64,000 nucleotides of DNA from positions 62,001-126,000 of the forward strand of contig DATLRV010000032.1 in NCBI GenBank assembly GCA_035534455.1, in the 5' to 3' direction. How positions within the stretch are numbered: the stretch's first letter is position 1; every line of letters starts with the position of its first letter. Positions 7,448 through 16,213 of the stretch are shown piece by piece. The notes beneath the pieces are model-generated. The model saw only the letters and a list, made by a program, of their open reading frames with translations, did not search any database and was not told where the DNA came from. Position numbers and translations under genes: made by a program. This DNA is from JAJYVT01 sp035534455 (lineage in GTDB: Bacteria > Actinomycetota > Acidimicrobiia > Acidimicrobiales > RAAP-2).

Positions 7448-10400
7448 TCGACCACCGCGTCCGCGCCGAGGAACGCGACCGCCATCGCGGCGAGCACTGC
7501 GGCGTCGTGGTAGGCGTTGGGCCACTCGCCACCCAACGGTGCCGGGTGGAGCACCTGCCCGGCCGCGACGACGACCCCCGCCGCCACGAGGAGCCCGACC
7601 GCCGCGGCGGCGCCGAGGAACCTGAGAGGGCGCAGCGCGAGGCCGGCTGCGACCGCGACGGCGACGATGACCCCCGCGACCGGCGCGCTGATCGCCGCGG
7701 AGAGCGCGCCGGTCACCACGGAGAGCACGACGATCTTCCACCACCTCGGCCGCCGGGCGCCGTCCGTACCGATCGGGAGGGCGAGCGACGGCGAGTCCGG
7801 TGTCGCGGTGACGGCGTGCGCCGCCGCGGGCCTGCGCGCCCTCGCCCCGCGCCGCCGGCGCCACCAGGGCAGCACCGCGAGCACGAGGCAGCCGACGATG
7901 GCTGCTCCGGAGATCGCGATCCCGGTCCACACCCAGCGTTGCGGTGCCCAGGTGAGCGACACGGTGAAGGTTCCGCCGCCGAGCGCACCGAGGTCCGCGC
8001 GGCCCACCTGCCAGCCGTTGGCGAAGGCGTCGACGAGCGAGGGACTGCCGAGTGTGACCGCGTGGGAACCTGCCGGCGCGCCGGGTCCGGGGGTGGCGAC
8101 GGCGCGCCATCCCGCGTTCAGGCTCTCGCCGAGCACGAGCTCGAAGGGCCGCGACGCGTGCGTGACGTGGACCGACCAGGACGTCGCCGAGGTCTCCTGG
8201 GCGCGCACCCGGGGCACGGGCGCAGGCACTGGCGCCGCGGCCACCGAGCCCTCGGCCGCCGGGCCGCCGCCGGCCACCGACGAGAGCGTCAGCCGGTCCA
8301 CGCTCCACCCCGGGACCGCCGGCAGCGCTCCCGGCGCCGTCGACGGGCCCGCACCCGCCGGCGCCGTGGAGACGGGCGCGGTGGGGAGCGCACTCTCGAC
8401 GACGTGGCGGCCCGCGGCGAGGTGGATCCCGTGCGCGTCGGCGCCGCAGGGCTCGACGGTCACCTGGCCGTCGCCGAGCGCGGTCGCCGTGCGCCCGACG
8501 ACCCGGACGGCGAGCGGCCTGCCGTCGAGCCGCAGCAGGTCCGAGCGGCAGGAACCCGGAAGGGTCGCGGGCGCCGCGGGCACGCGCAAGCCGGGAATCC
8601 CGAGCTCGGCGATCCCGATGGGGAGCGCCGGGGTCCGCCTTCCCGTCAGCAGTGTGTCGTGGCGCAGTCGCACGTCGGTGAAGGTCACCTTGATGCGTGT
8701 GCCGGTGAGGGCGGGGAACGAGAACGGTGCGGTGACGGTGGTTCCCTCGACCGTGCTCCTCGCAATCGGCAAGAGCGCGAGGTCGCGCGTCTCGGTCGTC
8801 CCGGTCGTGGCTGTCGTCGCCGAGACCTCGACGGTCGCGGGGATCGAGTGCCGGCGGTCCGCCACGACGGAGAGCGCGAGGTGGTCGAACGTGATCGGCG
8901 ACGGGAGCCGGTACCTGAGCCACGCGCCCTCGACGTCTGTCTCGCCGAAGCCGGTCTGCCAGACGGTGGCCGGGTTCCCGTCCGCCGCCGCGTCCGCGGT
9001 GCCGCCGAGCGCCCCTGTGAGCCGGCTCGACGAGCTGGCGATCACGCCCGAGCCTGTCGCGCCCGGGACGCCCACGAGCCGATCGACCTGGTCGCCCGGG
9101 AGGTAGGGCGAGATCGTGGCGGTGCCCGAGAGCGTGAAGGTGCGCGCGGTCGGCAGGGTGAAGACGCGGTCGAGGGTCATCTCCGGGTCGGTCCGCGCCG
9201 TCGTGTACGGCGACACCCGTGTGCGTGTCATCGAGAGCACCAGGGGGTCGGCGAGGGAGGCTGCGCCGAGCCGCGAGAGCAGGTCGGTGGGCATGCGGTC
9301 GAGCTCGACGACGTGCTGGCCCGGAACCTCGACCTCGGCGAAGCCGACCGGCGTGCCCCTCGTCGCCGTGGTCGCGTCGATCGTGATGCGGAGCGTCCTG
9401 AACGTGCGGCGGGAGAAGGCGATCCGCTGCCCGCTCCGGCGGCGCGACGCCGAGCCGAGCCGCACGGTGACCGGGTGACCCCCTGTGAACGTGAGCGTCA
9501 CCTTGCGGATCGAGCGCTTCAGTGTCCCGAAGCGCGGCTGGACGACGGTGACGTGGCCGGCGCTCACGGCGTGGCCGAAGGCCGCCTGCCACCACTGCCC
9601 GTCGACGTCGGCAGTGAACGTGCCGGTCTCCCACGCGGTCCGCAGGTCGCCGTCGAGCGCCGCGTACGGGCGCTCCTCGGGGGCGTAGGTGACGGGGTTG
9701 CCGTAGGAGGAGGCGGTGACGTCCGCCGCGCCGACGTAAGCGGCGACCGTGCGGCTCCCCGACGCCGCTGTCGGGTCGCGGGCCGATGTGAACAGGTCGA
9801 TCGGGGAGTCGGTGGGTGTCCGTGTTGTCGCGTCGTTCGCCGCGGTCTGGAGCTGTCCGGCGTTCGCGGCGAGCCCGTTCCACCGGAAGCCCTGCTTTCG
9901 GTTCGTGTCGGTGACGACGAGGGTGGCGCCCTTTGCGGCGAGCTGCCGGAGCCTCGCCGGGCGGCCGTCGAGCGAGCCGGCGTAGTAGACGGCGCTCCTC
10001 GTCGTGAGGAGCCCCTGCGCCGCGAGCGTGTCGAGGCCGGCCGCGTCGCCGGCGACGACGAGCGCGCCGGTGTCGGACTCCGCCCGCACGACGCGCCGGG
10101 GGTGGGCGACCGTGTAGACGACGACCGGCGGGGGCTTGGCGGCGTGCGGTGCGCCGGCGAGGCGCTCGGTCGTCGTTGTGGGGGTGGCGACGCGCAGTCC
10201 CGGCGCCCCGAAGGCGCGCTCGTGGAGGAGCCCCCTGGGCGTCGTGGCGAGCGACCGCGCCAGTGTCACCGCCTGGGGGCTCGCGTAGCGGGCGGATGTC
10301 TGGTCGTACTCGACGAGGACGTTCCCCGCCGACATGAGACGCGCCATCGGGGCGAGCGCGGCCCAGTCCTCGATGTGTGTCTGGAGCGGCGCGTCGAGCG

Positions 10401-12039
10401 CGTAGAGGGTGTCGGCGGTCGGCATCGAGCCCATGACCTGCTGCTCGCGCGTGACGAAGGGGCGCGTGAGGACCCCGGGCTGCGGCGTGTCGGTCGTCTC
10501 GCCCCACCGGTAGGCGGCGAAGGCGTCGCCGGGGATCCCGAGCACCCGGGTGCCCGGCTGCGTCGAGTCGAGGTAGCTCGCCGCCGCGAGGCCGTAGCCC
10601 GGGAGCGTCGCCGGCTGGGTGAGCGGGGGGACGATCGCGGCGTCGCCGTTGAAGATCGCCGGGTTGTCGGCGACGACCAGCGCGCACAGCGACGCCGCGG
10701 CCACCCACCCCGTCCACGCCCTGCGCCGCCGGGCCGCGCCGGCCGCGCACACCGCGGTGACGCCCGCACCGAGCAGCATCGCGAGGCCGAGCAGCACGAG
10801 GGGCGTCGCGCGGTCGGTCGAGCGCATCGCGAGTCCGACGGTCGTGTCGTTCATGAAGGCCTCGAGGACGCCGCCGGCGGCCGGCGGCTGTGTGTAGGGG
10901 TAGGCGCCGACCGAGAGCACGACCCCCACCACCACGAGCACGACGAAGTACCCGCGGTGGCGCCAGCGCACGAGCGCGGACGAGACGAACGCGAGCACCG
11001 GGAGGAAGTAGGAGAGGGCGACGAGCCAGAGCCACTTGGTGTAGAGCACCACGCTCTGGGTCCACGACCCGGACTTCCCCCCACCATAGAAGTACCAGTA
11101 GCCGAGCCCGCGGAGCACCTCGAGCGGGGTCGAGGTGGAGCTCGTGGCGCGGACCGACTCGGTGTAACGGAGGATGTCGACGCCGTACCCGGCCTCGACG
11201 ATGAGCCCTGCGATCCACCAGGCGGAGACGAGGAGCGAGAGCGCGCCCAGCTGGGCGAGCACGACCCCTGCGTCGCGCCACGTCGACCGGCGCTCGACCG
11301 CGACGGCCCAGACGAGCCACAGGACCGGGGCGAGGACGACGTAGAGGACCGAGCTCGCGTTGATGCCGCTCGAGAGCGCCACGGCGAGCGCGAAGCAGGC
11401 AGGGTACCGCCACGACTCGAGCGTGGTGGCCCGCGCACCCCCGGTGCCCGCCACGACCGCGTGCCGCCGGCGCAGCGCGAGCACGGTGCAGGCGACGAGC
11501 CACGGGAGGGCCGCCCACGGAACGAGGATCACCGAGATCCGGCCCGAGTACTGCAGGAGGTACGGCGAGAGCATGAACGCCAGCGCCGCGACGGCACGCC
11601 CGGGCCCGCGCACCCCGAGCGCCCGGCAGAGCCAGAGGACGCCCGCGCCGGCGGCGAAGAGGATGGCGCCCAGCCACAGCCGCTGGGCGACCCAGGTGGG
11701 CACGTGGACCGCGGCGGCAAGTGCGTAGTACGGCCCCATCGGGAACAGGTAGCCCACGTACTGGTGGGTGACCGTGCCGAGTGCCACTGTGGGGTACCAC
11801 ATCGAGGCCACCTGGCCGAGGAAACGGGCGGGGTCGAGGTAGAGGTACGTCTTCGTGTCCGAGCTCACGACGCCCCGGTCGACCACCAGGAGTGGGACGA
11901 AGGCGAGGGCCGCCACGACGAGGTGGGCCAGGAGCCCCGGGGCGCGCCGGCGCGACGGGCCGACCGGCGCAGTCCGGGCGCCGGGAGCGCCGCCGGACGC
12001 GGCGGGTGCGGGCGCGGGGCTGGTGATCCGGGTGGTCAT
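7411..12039 (-). CDS. AftD-like alpha-(1->3)-arabinofuranosyltransferase family protein (DUF3367)
   Basis: Very large (1542 residues) polytopic GT-C type membrane enzyme. The first 450 residues hold the membrane domain, with an early acidic loop (VVSSDTKTYLYLDPARF) such as GT-C enzymes use for a lipid-phospho-sugar donor. A long extracytoplasmic part follows, with beta-rich modules resembling discoidin or carbohydrate-binding folds (for example GNPATVWQTGFGETDVEGAW). The C-terminus returns to hydrophobic helices and a basic WWRRRRGARARR stretch. Mycobacterial AftD, of about 1400 residues, adds arabinofuranose to arabinan; that substrate is only an analogy here. ATG 12039 fits the first hydrophobic segment; the frame extends upstream without better signals. 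A TACAGT -10 lies at 12106-12111. Confidence 0.82.
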   Translation of the reverse strand: MTTRITSPAPAPAASGGAPGARTAPVGPSRRRAPGLLAHLVVAALAFVPLLVVDRGVVSSDTKTYLYLDPARFLGQVASMWYPTVALGTVTHQYVGYLFPMGPYYALAAAVHVPTWVAQRLWLGAILFAAGAGVLWLCRALGVRGPGRAVAALAFMLSPYLLQYSGRISVILVPWAALPWLVACTVLALRRRHAVVAGTGGARATTLESWRYPACFALAVALSSGINASSVLYVVLAPVLWLVWAVAVERRSTWRDAGVVLAQLGALSLLVSAWWIAGLIVEAGYGVDILRYTESVRATSSTSTPLEVLRGLGYWYFYGGGKSGSWTQSVVLYTKWLWLVALSYFLPVLAFVSSALVRWRHRGYFVVLVVVGVVLSVGAYPYTQPPAAGGVLEAFMNDTTVGLAMRSTDRATPLVLLGLAMLLGAGVTAVCAAGAARRRRAWTGWVAAASLCALVVADNPAIFNGDAAIVPPLTQPATLPGYGLAAASYLDSTQPGTRVLGIPGDAFAAYRWGETTDTPQPGVLTRPFVTREQQVMGSMPTADTLYALDAPLQTHIEDWAALAPMARLMSAGNVLVEYDQTSARYASPQAVTLARSLATTPRGLLHERAFGAPGLRVATPTTTTERLAGAPHAAKPPPVVVYTVAHPRRVVRAESDTGALVVAGDAAGLDTLAAQGLLTTRSAVYYAGSLDGRPARLRQLAAKGATLVVTDTNRKQGFRWNGLAANAGQLQTAANDATTRTPTDSPIDLFTSARDPTAASGSRTVAAYVGAADVTASSYGNPVTYAPEERPYAALDGDLRTAWETGTFTADVDGQWWQAAFGHAVSAGHVTVVQPRFGTLKRSIRKVTLTFTGGHPVTVRLGSASRRRSGQRIAFSRRTFRTLRITIDATTATRGTPVGFAEVEVPGQHVVELDRMPTDLLSRLGAASLADPLVLSMTRTRVSPYTTARTDPEMTLDRVFTLPTARTFTLSGTATISPYLPGDQVDRLVGVPGATGSGVIASSSSRLTGALGGTADAAADGNPATVWQTGFGETDVEGAWLRYRLPSPITFDHLALSVVADRRHSIPATVEVSATTATTGTTETRDLALLPIARSTVEGTTVTAPFSFPALTGTRIKVTFTDVRLRHDTLLTGRRTPALPIGIAELGIPGLRVPAAPATLPGSCRSDLLRLDGRPLAVRVVGRTATALGDGQVTVEPCGADAHGIHLAAGRHVVESALPTAPVSTAPAGAGPSTAPGALPAVPGWSVDRLTLSSVAGGGPAAEGSVAAAPVPAPVPRVRAQETSATSWSVHVTHASRPFELVLGESLNAGWRAVATPGPGAPAGSHAVTLGSPSLVDAFANGWQVGRADLGALGGGTFTVSLTWAPQRWVWTGIAISGAAIVGCLVLAVLPWWRRRRGARARRPAAAHAVTATPDSPSLALPIGTDGARRPRWWKIVVLSVVTGALSAAISAPVAGVIVAVAVAAGLALRPLRFLGAAAAVGLLVAAGVVVAAGQVLHPAPLGGEWPNAYHDAAVLAAMAVAFLGADAVVDYATTPAPSDTR

Positions 12040-12104
12040 GGTTCGCCGAGTGACGTGCCGGCCGCAAGGCCTGGTGGGCCCCGCATCCGCGGCCGCCGGA
12101 TCGT

Positions 12105-12111
12105 TACTGTA
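12105..12111. promoter_or_regulatory. Overlapping divergent -10 elements
   Basis: The symmetric heptamer TACTGTA reads TACTGT on the plus strand (12105-12110) and TACAGT on the minus strand (12106-12111). Both match TANNNT. It lies between the divergent AftD-like gene (start 12039) and methyltransferase (start 12164), so one site may fire both ways. Confidence 0.45.
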
Positions 12112-12163
12112 GGCAGCGCGCCGCAGCCCGGCCGGGCGGCTGCGCACGAGTGCGACGGGAGCG

Positions 12164-13171
12164 GTGACGACGACGCGGCAGGCACACGAGCACCCGGCGG
12201 AGCCCTCCGCGCGGTCGGCGGAGCGGCCGCGGCTCACGGCGGGGCGGCCGCGGCTCACGGCGCGGCGCCGACGCCTCACGGGGGAGCGGCCCCGGCGGGG
12301 CGTCACCCCCGGCTCGCTGCTCGCGCTCCACGACGCGGGCTACTGCGCCGTGCTCGAGCGGCTCGGCCCTGGCCGGGTGCTCGACGTCGGCTGCGGGGAG
12401 GGGTTCGAGTCCCTCCGCTTCGCCGGTGAGGGCCGCCAGGTCCTCGGGGTGGACTACGCGTCGGACGCAGCCTCGGCCGCGAGGGGTCTGGCGCGGGGCT
12501 CGACGGCGACGGGGGCCGATGGCCGGGGTTCGGCCTTCTCGGTCGCGCAGATGGACGCGGTCGCCCTAGGCCTCGCCGCCGGGACGTTCGACGCGGTGTG
12601 CTCGTCGCACCTGATCGAGCACTTCGCCGACCCCGCCCGGCACGTCGCGGAGCTCGCGCGCGTCACCGCCGCGGGGGGGTCCGCCTTCTTCCTCACGCCG
12701 AATGCCCCTGCAGACTTCGAGAACCCGTTCCACCTCCACCTCTTCAGGCCCCGTGATCTCGCGTCCTTGCTCGGATCCTTCTTCGAGGAGGTCTGGGTCG
12801 GCGGCGTGGACGCCGACGAACGGGTGAAGGCGGACTTCGCCGCCCGGCGCGCCAAGGCCGCGCGCATCCTCCGGCTCGACGTCTTCGACCTGCGCCACCG
12901 CATCCCCCGCTCCTGGTACGTGGCGCTCTACTCGCGCCTGCTCCCGCTCGCCTACGCCATCGTCGCGCGCGGCCAGCGGCGCGCCCGGAGCGACGGCACG
13001 AATGGCGGGGCGCCCGGCGGTGCGCCCGACGGGGCGCCGGGCGGTGCGCCTGACGGGGCGCGGGGCGTCACCGCAGACGGTTGGTACGTGACCGATGCGG
13101 TGGACGAGACGACGCTCGTGCTCTTCGCCGTCTGCAGGCGACCGCGCGAGCAGCCCTGCGGGCAACCGTGA
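12164..13171 (+). CDS. Class I SAM-dependent methyltransferase
   Basis: Soluble methyltransferase of 335 residues. Motif I is VLDVGCGEGFESLRFA (about residues 71-86). The acidic strand-2 end is VLGVDYA. A DAVCSSHLIEHFADP motif and a post-motif stretch (GGSAFFLTPNAP) complete the UbiE/Methyltransf_11 pattern. The first 45 residues are Arg-rich with repeated PRLTA units. Near the C-terminus is a Gly/Ala/Pro-Asp run (GGAPGGAPDGAPGGAPDGA) encoded by DNA repeats at 13009-13060. GTG 12164 sits just after GGGAGC. It overlaps coaE by four bases (GTGA), so the two are translationally coupled. The substrate is unknown; its position suggests an envelope metabolite or glycolipid. Confidence 0.8.
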   Translation: MTTTRQAHEHPAEPSARSAERPRLTAGRPRLTARRRRLTGERPRRGVTPGSLLALHDAGYCAVLERLGPGRVLDVGCGEGFESLRFAGEGRQVLGVDYASDAASAARGLARGSTATGADGRGSAFSVAQMDAVALGLAAGTFDAVCSSHLIEHFADPARHVAELARVTAAGGSAFFLTPNAPADFENPFHLHLFRPRDLASLLGSFFEEVWVGGVDADERVKADFAARRAKAARILRLDVFDLRHRIPRSWYVALYSRLLPLAYAIVARGQRRARSDGTNGGAPGGAPDGAPGGAPDGARGVTADGWYVTDAVDETTLVLFAVCRRPREQPCGQP

Positions 13172-13818
13172 CCGCGCAGGATCTCACGCCGTTGCGGATC
13201 GGGCTCACGGGGGGCATCGGCAGCGGGAAGTCGACGGTCGCGGACCTGCTGGTCGCGCGTGGCGCCGCGGTGGTCGACGCCGACGTGATCGCCAGAGACG
13301 TGGTCGCTCCGGGCGGTCCTGCCTACGACGCGGTGGTCGCGCGCTTCGGACGCGAGGTGTGCTCGCGCGACGGCACGTTGGACCGCGCCGCCCTGGCCAC
13401 GCGGGTCTTCTCGGACCCCGCTGCGCTCGCCGACCTGAACGCGATCACTCACCCGGTGATCGGGATGGCGATGGTCGAGCGGCTGTCGGTGCTGGACGAC
13501 CTCCCGACTGACGGGCGCCCCGAGGTCGCCGTCGCCGTGGTCCCGCTCCTCCGGCAGGCCCATGTCGACGCGCTGGGACTGCGCGCCGTGGTCGTCGTCG
13601 ACTGCCCGACGGACGTCGCCGTCGGCCGGCTCGTCGAGGGGCGGGGCATGGACGAGGCGGACGCCCGCGCCAGGGTCGCCGCCCAGCCCTCCCGGGAGGA
13701 GCGCCTCGCCCTCGCCGACTACGTCGTGGACAACGGGTCCACCCCCGAGGCTCTCGCCCTTGCGGTCGGCGCCTTGTGGGGGCGGCTCCGCGACTTGCGC
13801 GACCGACGGCGCGGGTGA
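13168..13818 (+). CDS. coaE: Dephospho-CoA kinase
   Basis: Last step of coenzyme A biosynthesis: ATP-dependent phosphorylation of the 3'-hydroxyl of dephospho-CoA in the cytoplasm. It has 216 residues, a normal length. The P-loop is IGLTGGIGSGKST near residues 9-20. DADVIARDVV is the substrate-binding segment, ITHPVI is the HP motif of the CoA domain, and the lid region is EDGRGM-like (VEGRGMDEADARARVAAQ). GTG 13168 shares GTGA with the methyltransferase stop, which fixes the start. In many actinobacteria coaE lies between rpsA and uvrB, as it does here apart from the inserted envelope cluster. Confidence 0.93.
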   Translation: MTAQDLTPLRIGLTGGIGSGKSTVADLLVARGAAVVDADVIARDVVAPGGPAYDAVVARFGREVCSRDGTLDRAALATRVFSDPAALADLNAITHPVIGMAMVERLSVLDDLPTDGRPEVAVAVVPLLRQAHVDALGLRAVVVVDCPTDVAVGRLVEGRGMDEADARARVAAQPSREERLALADYVVDNGSTPEALALAVGALWGRLRDLRDRRRG

Positions 13819-13963
13819 CGCGGGACCGCCCGGCGCGCCGGGGCGGGCCCGCGCGACCTTCGGGGGACGCGATCCGCAGGAACCCGGCGCCAGGAGGCGC
13901 GGACCGTTCGCGACGGGATCTCCCGGGCATCGCCGGCACACCCGGTTGGTACGCTCCCGCGGA

Positions 13964-16069
13964 GTGCCTGAATTCGAGGTCGTCTCCACATTCCGTCCCG
14001 CCGGCGACCAGCCGCAGGCGATCCGCGCCCTGGCGGAGGGGGTGATCCGGGGCGACCGGTACCAGACGCTCCAGGGCATCACCGGCAGCGGCAAGACCGC
14101 CACGATCGCCTGGACCGTCGAGGCGGTGCAACGGCCGACGCTCATCATCGAGCCGAACAAGTCGCTCGCGGCGCAGCTGTCGTCCGAGCTTCGCGACCTC
14201 TTCCCGAAGAACCGGGTCGAGTTCTTCGTCTCCTACTACGACTACTACCAGCCCGAGGCGTACCTGCCGACGACCGACACGTACATCGAGAAGGACTCGT
14301 CGATCAACGACGAGATCGACCGGTTGCGCCACGCGACGACGTCGTCCCTCCTCATGCGCCGCGACGTGATCGTCGTCGCGTCGGTGTCCTGCATCTACGG
14401 CCTCGGCTCGCCCGAGGAGTACTCGGGCCGGATCCTGGGCGTCCAGGTCGGCCAGCAGGTGGACCAGCGCGACCTCTTGCGGCGCCTCGTCGACCTCCAG
14501 TACTCGCGCAACGACGTGAACCTCGTGCGCGGCACCTTCCGCGCTCGCGGCGACACGATCGAGGTCCACCCCGCCTACGAGGAGGCGGCGCTCCGCATCG
14601 AGCTGTTCGGCGACACGGTCGAGCGGATCGTGCCCTTCGACGTCCTCACCGGCGAGATGGGGGAGCCGATGGACGACGTGGTGGTCTTCGCCGCGACCCA
14701 CTACGTCGCGGGCGACGAGACCATCCAGCGCGCCATCGCCTCGATCGAGGTCGAGCTGCGTGACCGGCTCGGGTTCTTCCAGCGCGATGGGAAGCTCCTC
14801 GAGGCCCAGCGCCTCCGCGCCCGTACCGAGCACGACCTCGAGATGCTCGCGGAGACCGGGGTCTGCTCGGGCATCGAGAACTACAGCCGGCACCTCGACG
14901 GCCGCAGCCCCGGCGACCCGCCCTTCACCCTGCTCGACTTCTTCCCGAAGGACTACCTCGTCGTGATCGACGAGAGCCACGTTGCGGTGCCGCAGCTCCA
15001 CGGCCAGTGGGCAGGAGACCGGTCGAGGAAGGAGGTGCTCGTCGAGCACGGTTTCCGGCTGCCCTCTGCGCTCGACAACCGGCCGCTCCGCTTCGAGGAG
15101 TTCGTGGAGCGGGTGCCCCAGGCCGTCTTCGTGTCCGCCACGCCCAGCGCCTTCGAGCTCGAGCACTCTGCCCAGGTGGTGGAGCAGGTGATCCGCCCGA
15201 CCGGGCTCGTCGACCCCGAGGTCGTGGTCCAGGCCACCCGGGGCCAGATCGACGATCTCATGGCCCGCATCGAACAGGCGGTCGCCAAGGGCGGCCGTGT
15301 CCTCGTGACCACCCTGACCAAGAAGATGGCCGAGGACCTCACCGACTACCTCGCCGAGGCCGGGATCCGGGTGCAGTACCTGCACTCGGACATCGACACG
15401 ATCACCCGGGTCGAGATCCTGCGGGGTCTCCGGCTCGGGGCCGTCGACGTCCTGGTGGGGATCAACCTCTTGAGAGAAGGCCTCGACCTCCCCGAGGTCT
15501 CCCTCGTCGCGATCCTCGACGCGGACAAGGAGGGGTTCCTCCGTTCCGCATCGTCGCTCATCCAGACGATGGGCCGGGCCGCCCGCAACGTCGACGGGAG
15601 GGTCGTCCTCTACGCCGACACGATCACCGACTCGATGCGCGAGGCCGTGGGCACCACGCAGCGACGCCGGCAGCTCCAGATGGCCTACAACGCCGAGCAC
15701 GGGATCGATCCGCAGACGATCCGGAAGGCCGTGACGGACATCTTGGAGCGGCTCCGGGGGAGCGCGGGCGGCACCTCACGGGCCAAGCGGAGCCGCGCGG
15801 ACGTCCGCTCCGGGAAGGCCGCCCGCACCGTGCGGACCCGCGCGGCGGTGGGGGGCGGGGGATGGACGCCGGGAACGGGACCGGTCGACCTGCCGCCCGA
15901 CCTCGCCGAGCTCGCGTCCCAGCTCGAGCGCGAGATGCACGCCGCGGCTGCCGAGCTCCGCTTCGAGGAGGCGGCGCTGCTGCGGGACGAGCTCGGCGCG
16001 CTGCGCACGTCGGTCGCGGTCGCGCAGCCCGGCGGGGAGCGGGAGGCCACCGGCTCGCTGCCTGCGTGA
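13964..16069 (+). CDS. uvrB: UvrABC system protein B (excinuclease helicase subunit)
   Basis: Damage-verification helicase of nucleotide excision repair; it accepts DNA from UvrA and recruits UvrC. It has 701 residues. Walker A is GITGSGKTA (residues 38-46). The damage-probing beta-hairpin is the Tyr-rich YYDYYQPEAYLP segment near residue 95. The helicase motifs DESHVAVPQ and TMGRAARNVDGRV are present. A C-terminal UVR motif (LERE..AAAELRFEEAALLRDEL) binds UvrC. GTG 13964 is preceded by TACGCT (13950-13955) at 8 nt and has no usable Shine-Dalgarno, so it is probably leaderless. I see no GAAC-N4-GTTC LexA box in its upstream 145 bp, unlike uvrA. The linker around residues 605-640 is basic and low-complexity. 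Confidence 0.97.
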   Translation: MPEFEVVSTFRPAGDQPQAIRALAEGVIRGDRYQTLQGITGSGKTATIAWTVEAVQRPTLIIEPNKSLAAQLSSELRDLFPKNRVEFFVSYYDYYQPEAYLPTTDTYIEKDSSINDEIDRLRHATTSSLLMRRDVIVVASVSCIYGLGSPEEYSGRILGVQVGQQVDQRDLLRRLVDLQYSRNDVNLVRGTFRARGDTIEVHPAYEEAALRIELFGDTVERIVPFDVLTGEMGEPMDDVVVFAATHYVAGDETIQRAIASIEVELRDRLGFFQRDGKLLEAQRLRARTEHDLEMLAETGVCSGIENYSRHLDGRSPGDPPFTLLDFFPKDYLVVIDESHVAVPQLHGQWAGDRSRKEVLVEHGFRLPSALDNRPLRFEEFVERVPQAVFVSATPSAFELEHSAQVVEQVIRPTGLVDPEVVVQATRGQIDDLMARIEQAVAKGGRVLVTTLTKKMAEDLTDYLAEAGIRVQYLHSDIDTITRVEILRGLRLGAVDVLVGINLLREGLDLPEVSLVAILDADKEGFLRSASSLIQTMGRAARNVDGRVVLYADTITDSMREAVGTTQRRRQLQMAYNAEHGIDPQTIRKAVTDILERLRGSAGGTSRAKRSRADVRSGKAARTVRTRAAVGGGGWTPGTGPVDLPPDLAELASQLEREMHAAAAELRFEEAALLRDELGALRTSVAVAQPGGEREATGSLPA

Positions 16070-16140
16070 TCGGCCTGCAGCGCTGATCGCCGAGTCCCCC
16101 GACATGTGAGATGGGCACTCGACCCCGGGCCCGCAGGGCC

Positions 16141-16174
16141 TAGGCTTGGTGGCTCGACGACGGGCAATTGCCCG
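16141..16174 (+). promoter_or_regulatory. Promoter and 14-bp palindrome upstream of the adenylation/carrier cassette
   Basis: TAGGCT at 16141-16146 is a good -10 hexamer; transcription would start near 16153. About 60 nt of leader precede the ATG at 16214. The leader contains the perfect palindrome CGGGCAATTGCCCG (16161-16174), which could be a repressor site in DNA or a 5-bp hairpin in RNA. The cassette is the only operon here with such a leader. Confidence 0.45.
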
Positions 16175-16213
16175 CTGGCGCACCCGATCTGCCGAGAGGA
16201 ACCCACGACCGCC

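Noticed and set aside
6755..12429. Very long open frames on the plus strand opposite, and in other minus frames within, the AftD-like gene
   Set aside because: They read as Arg/Gly/Pro-rich low-complexity chains, as expected from high GC; the 7411-12039 minus frame has helices and family motifs.
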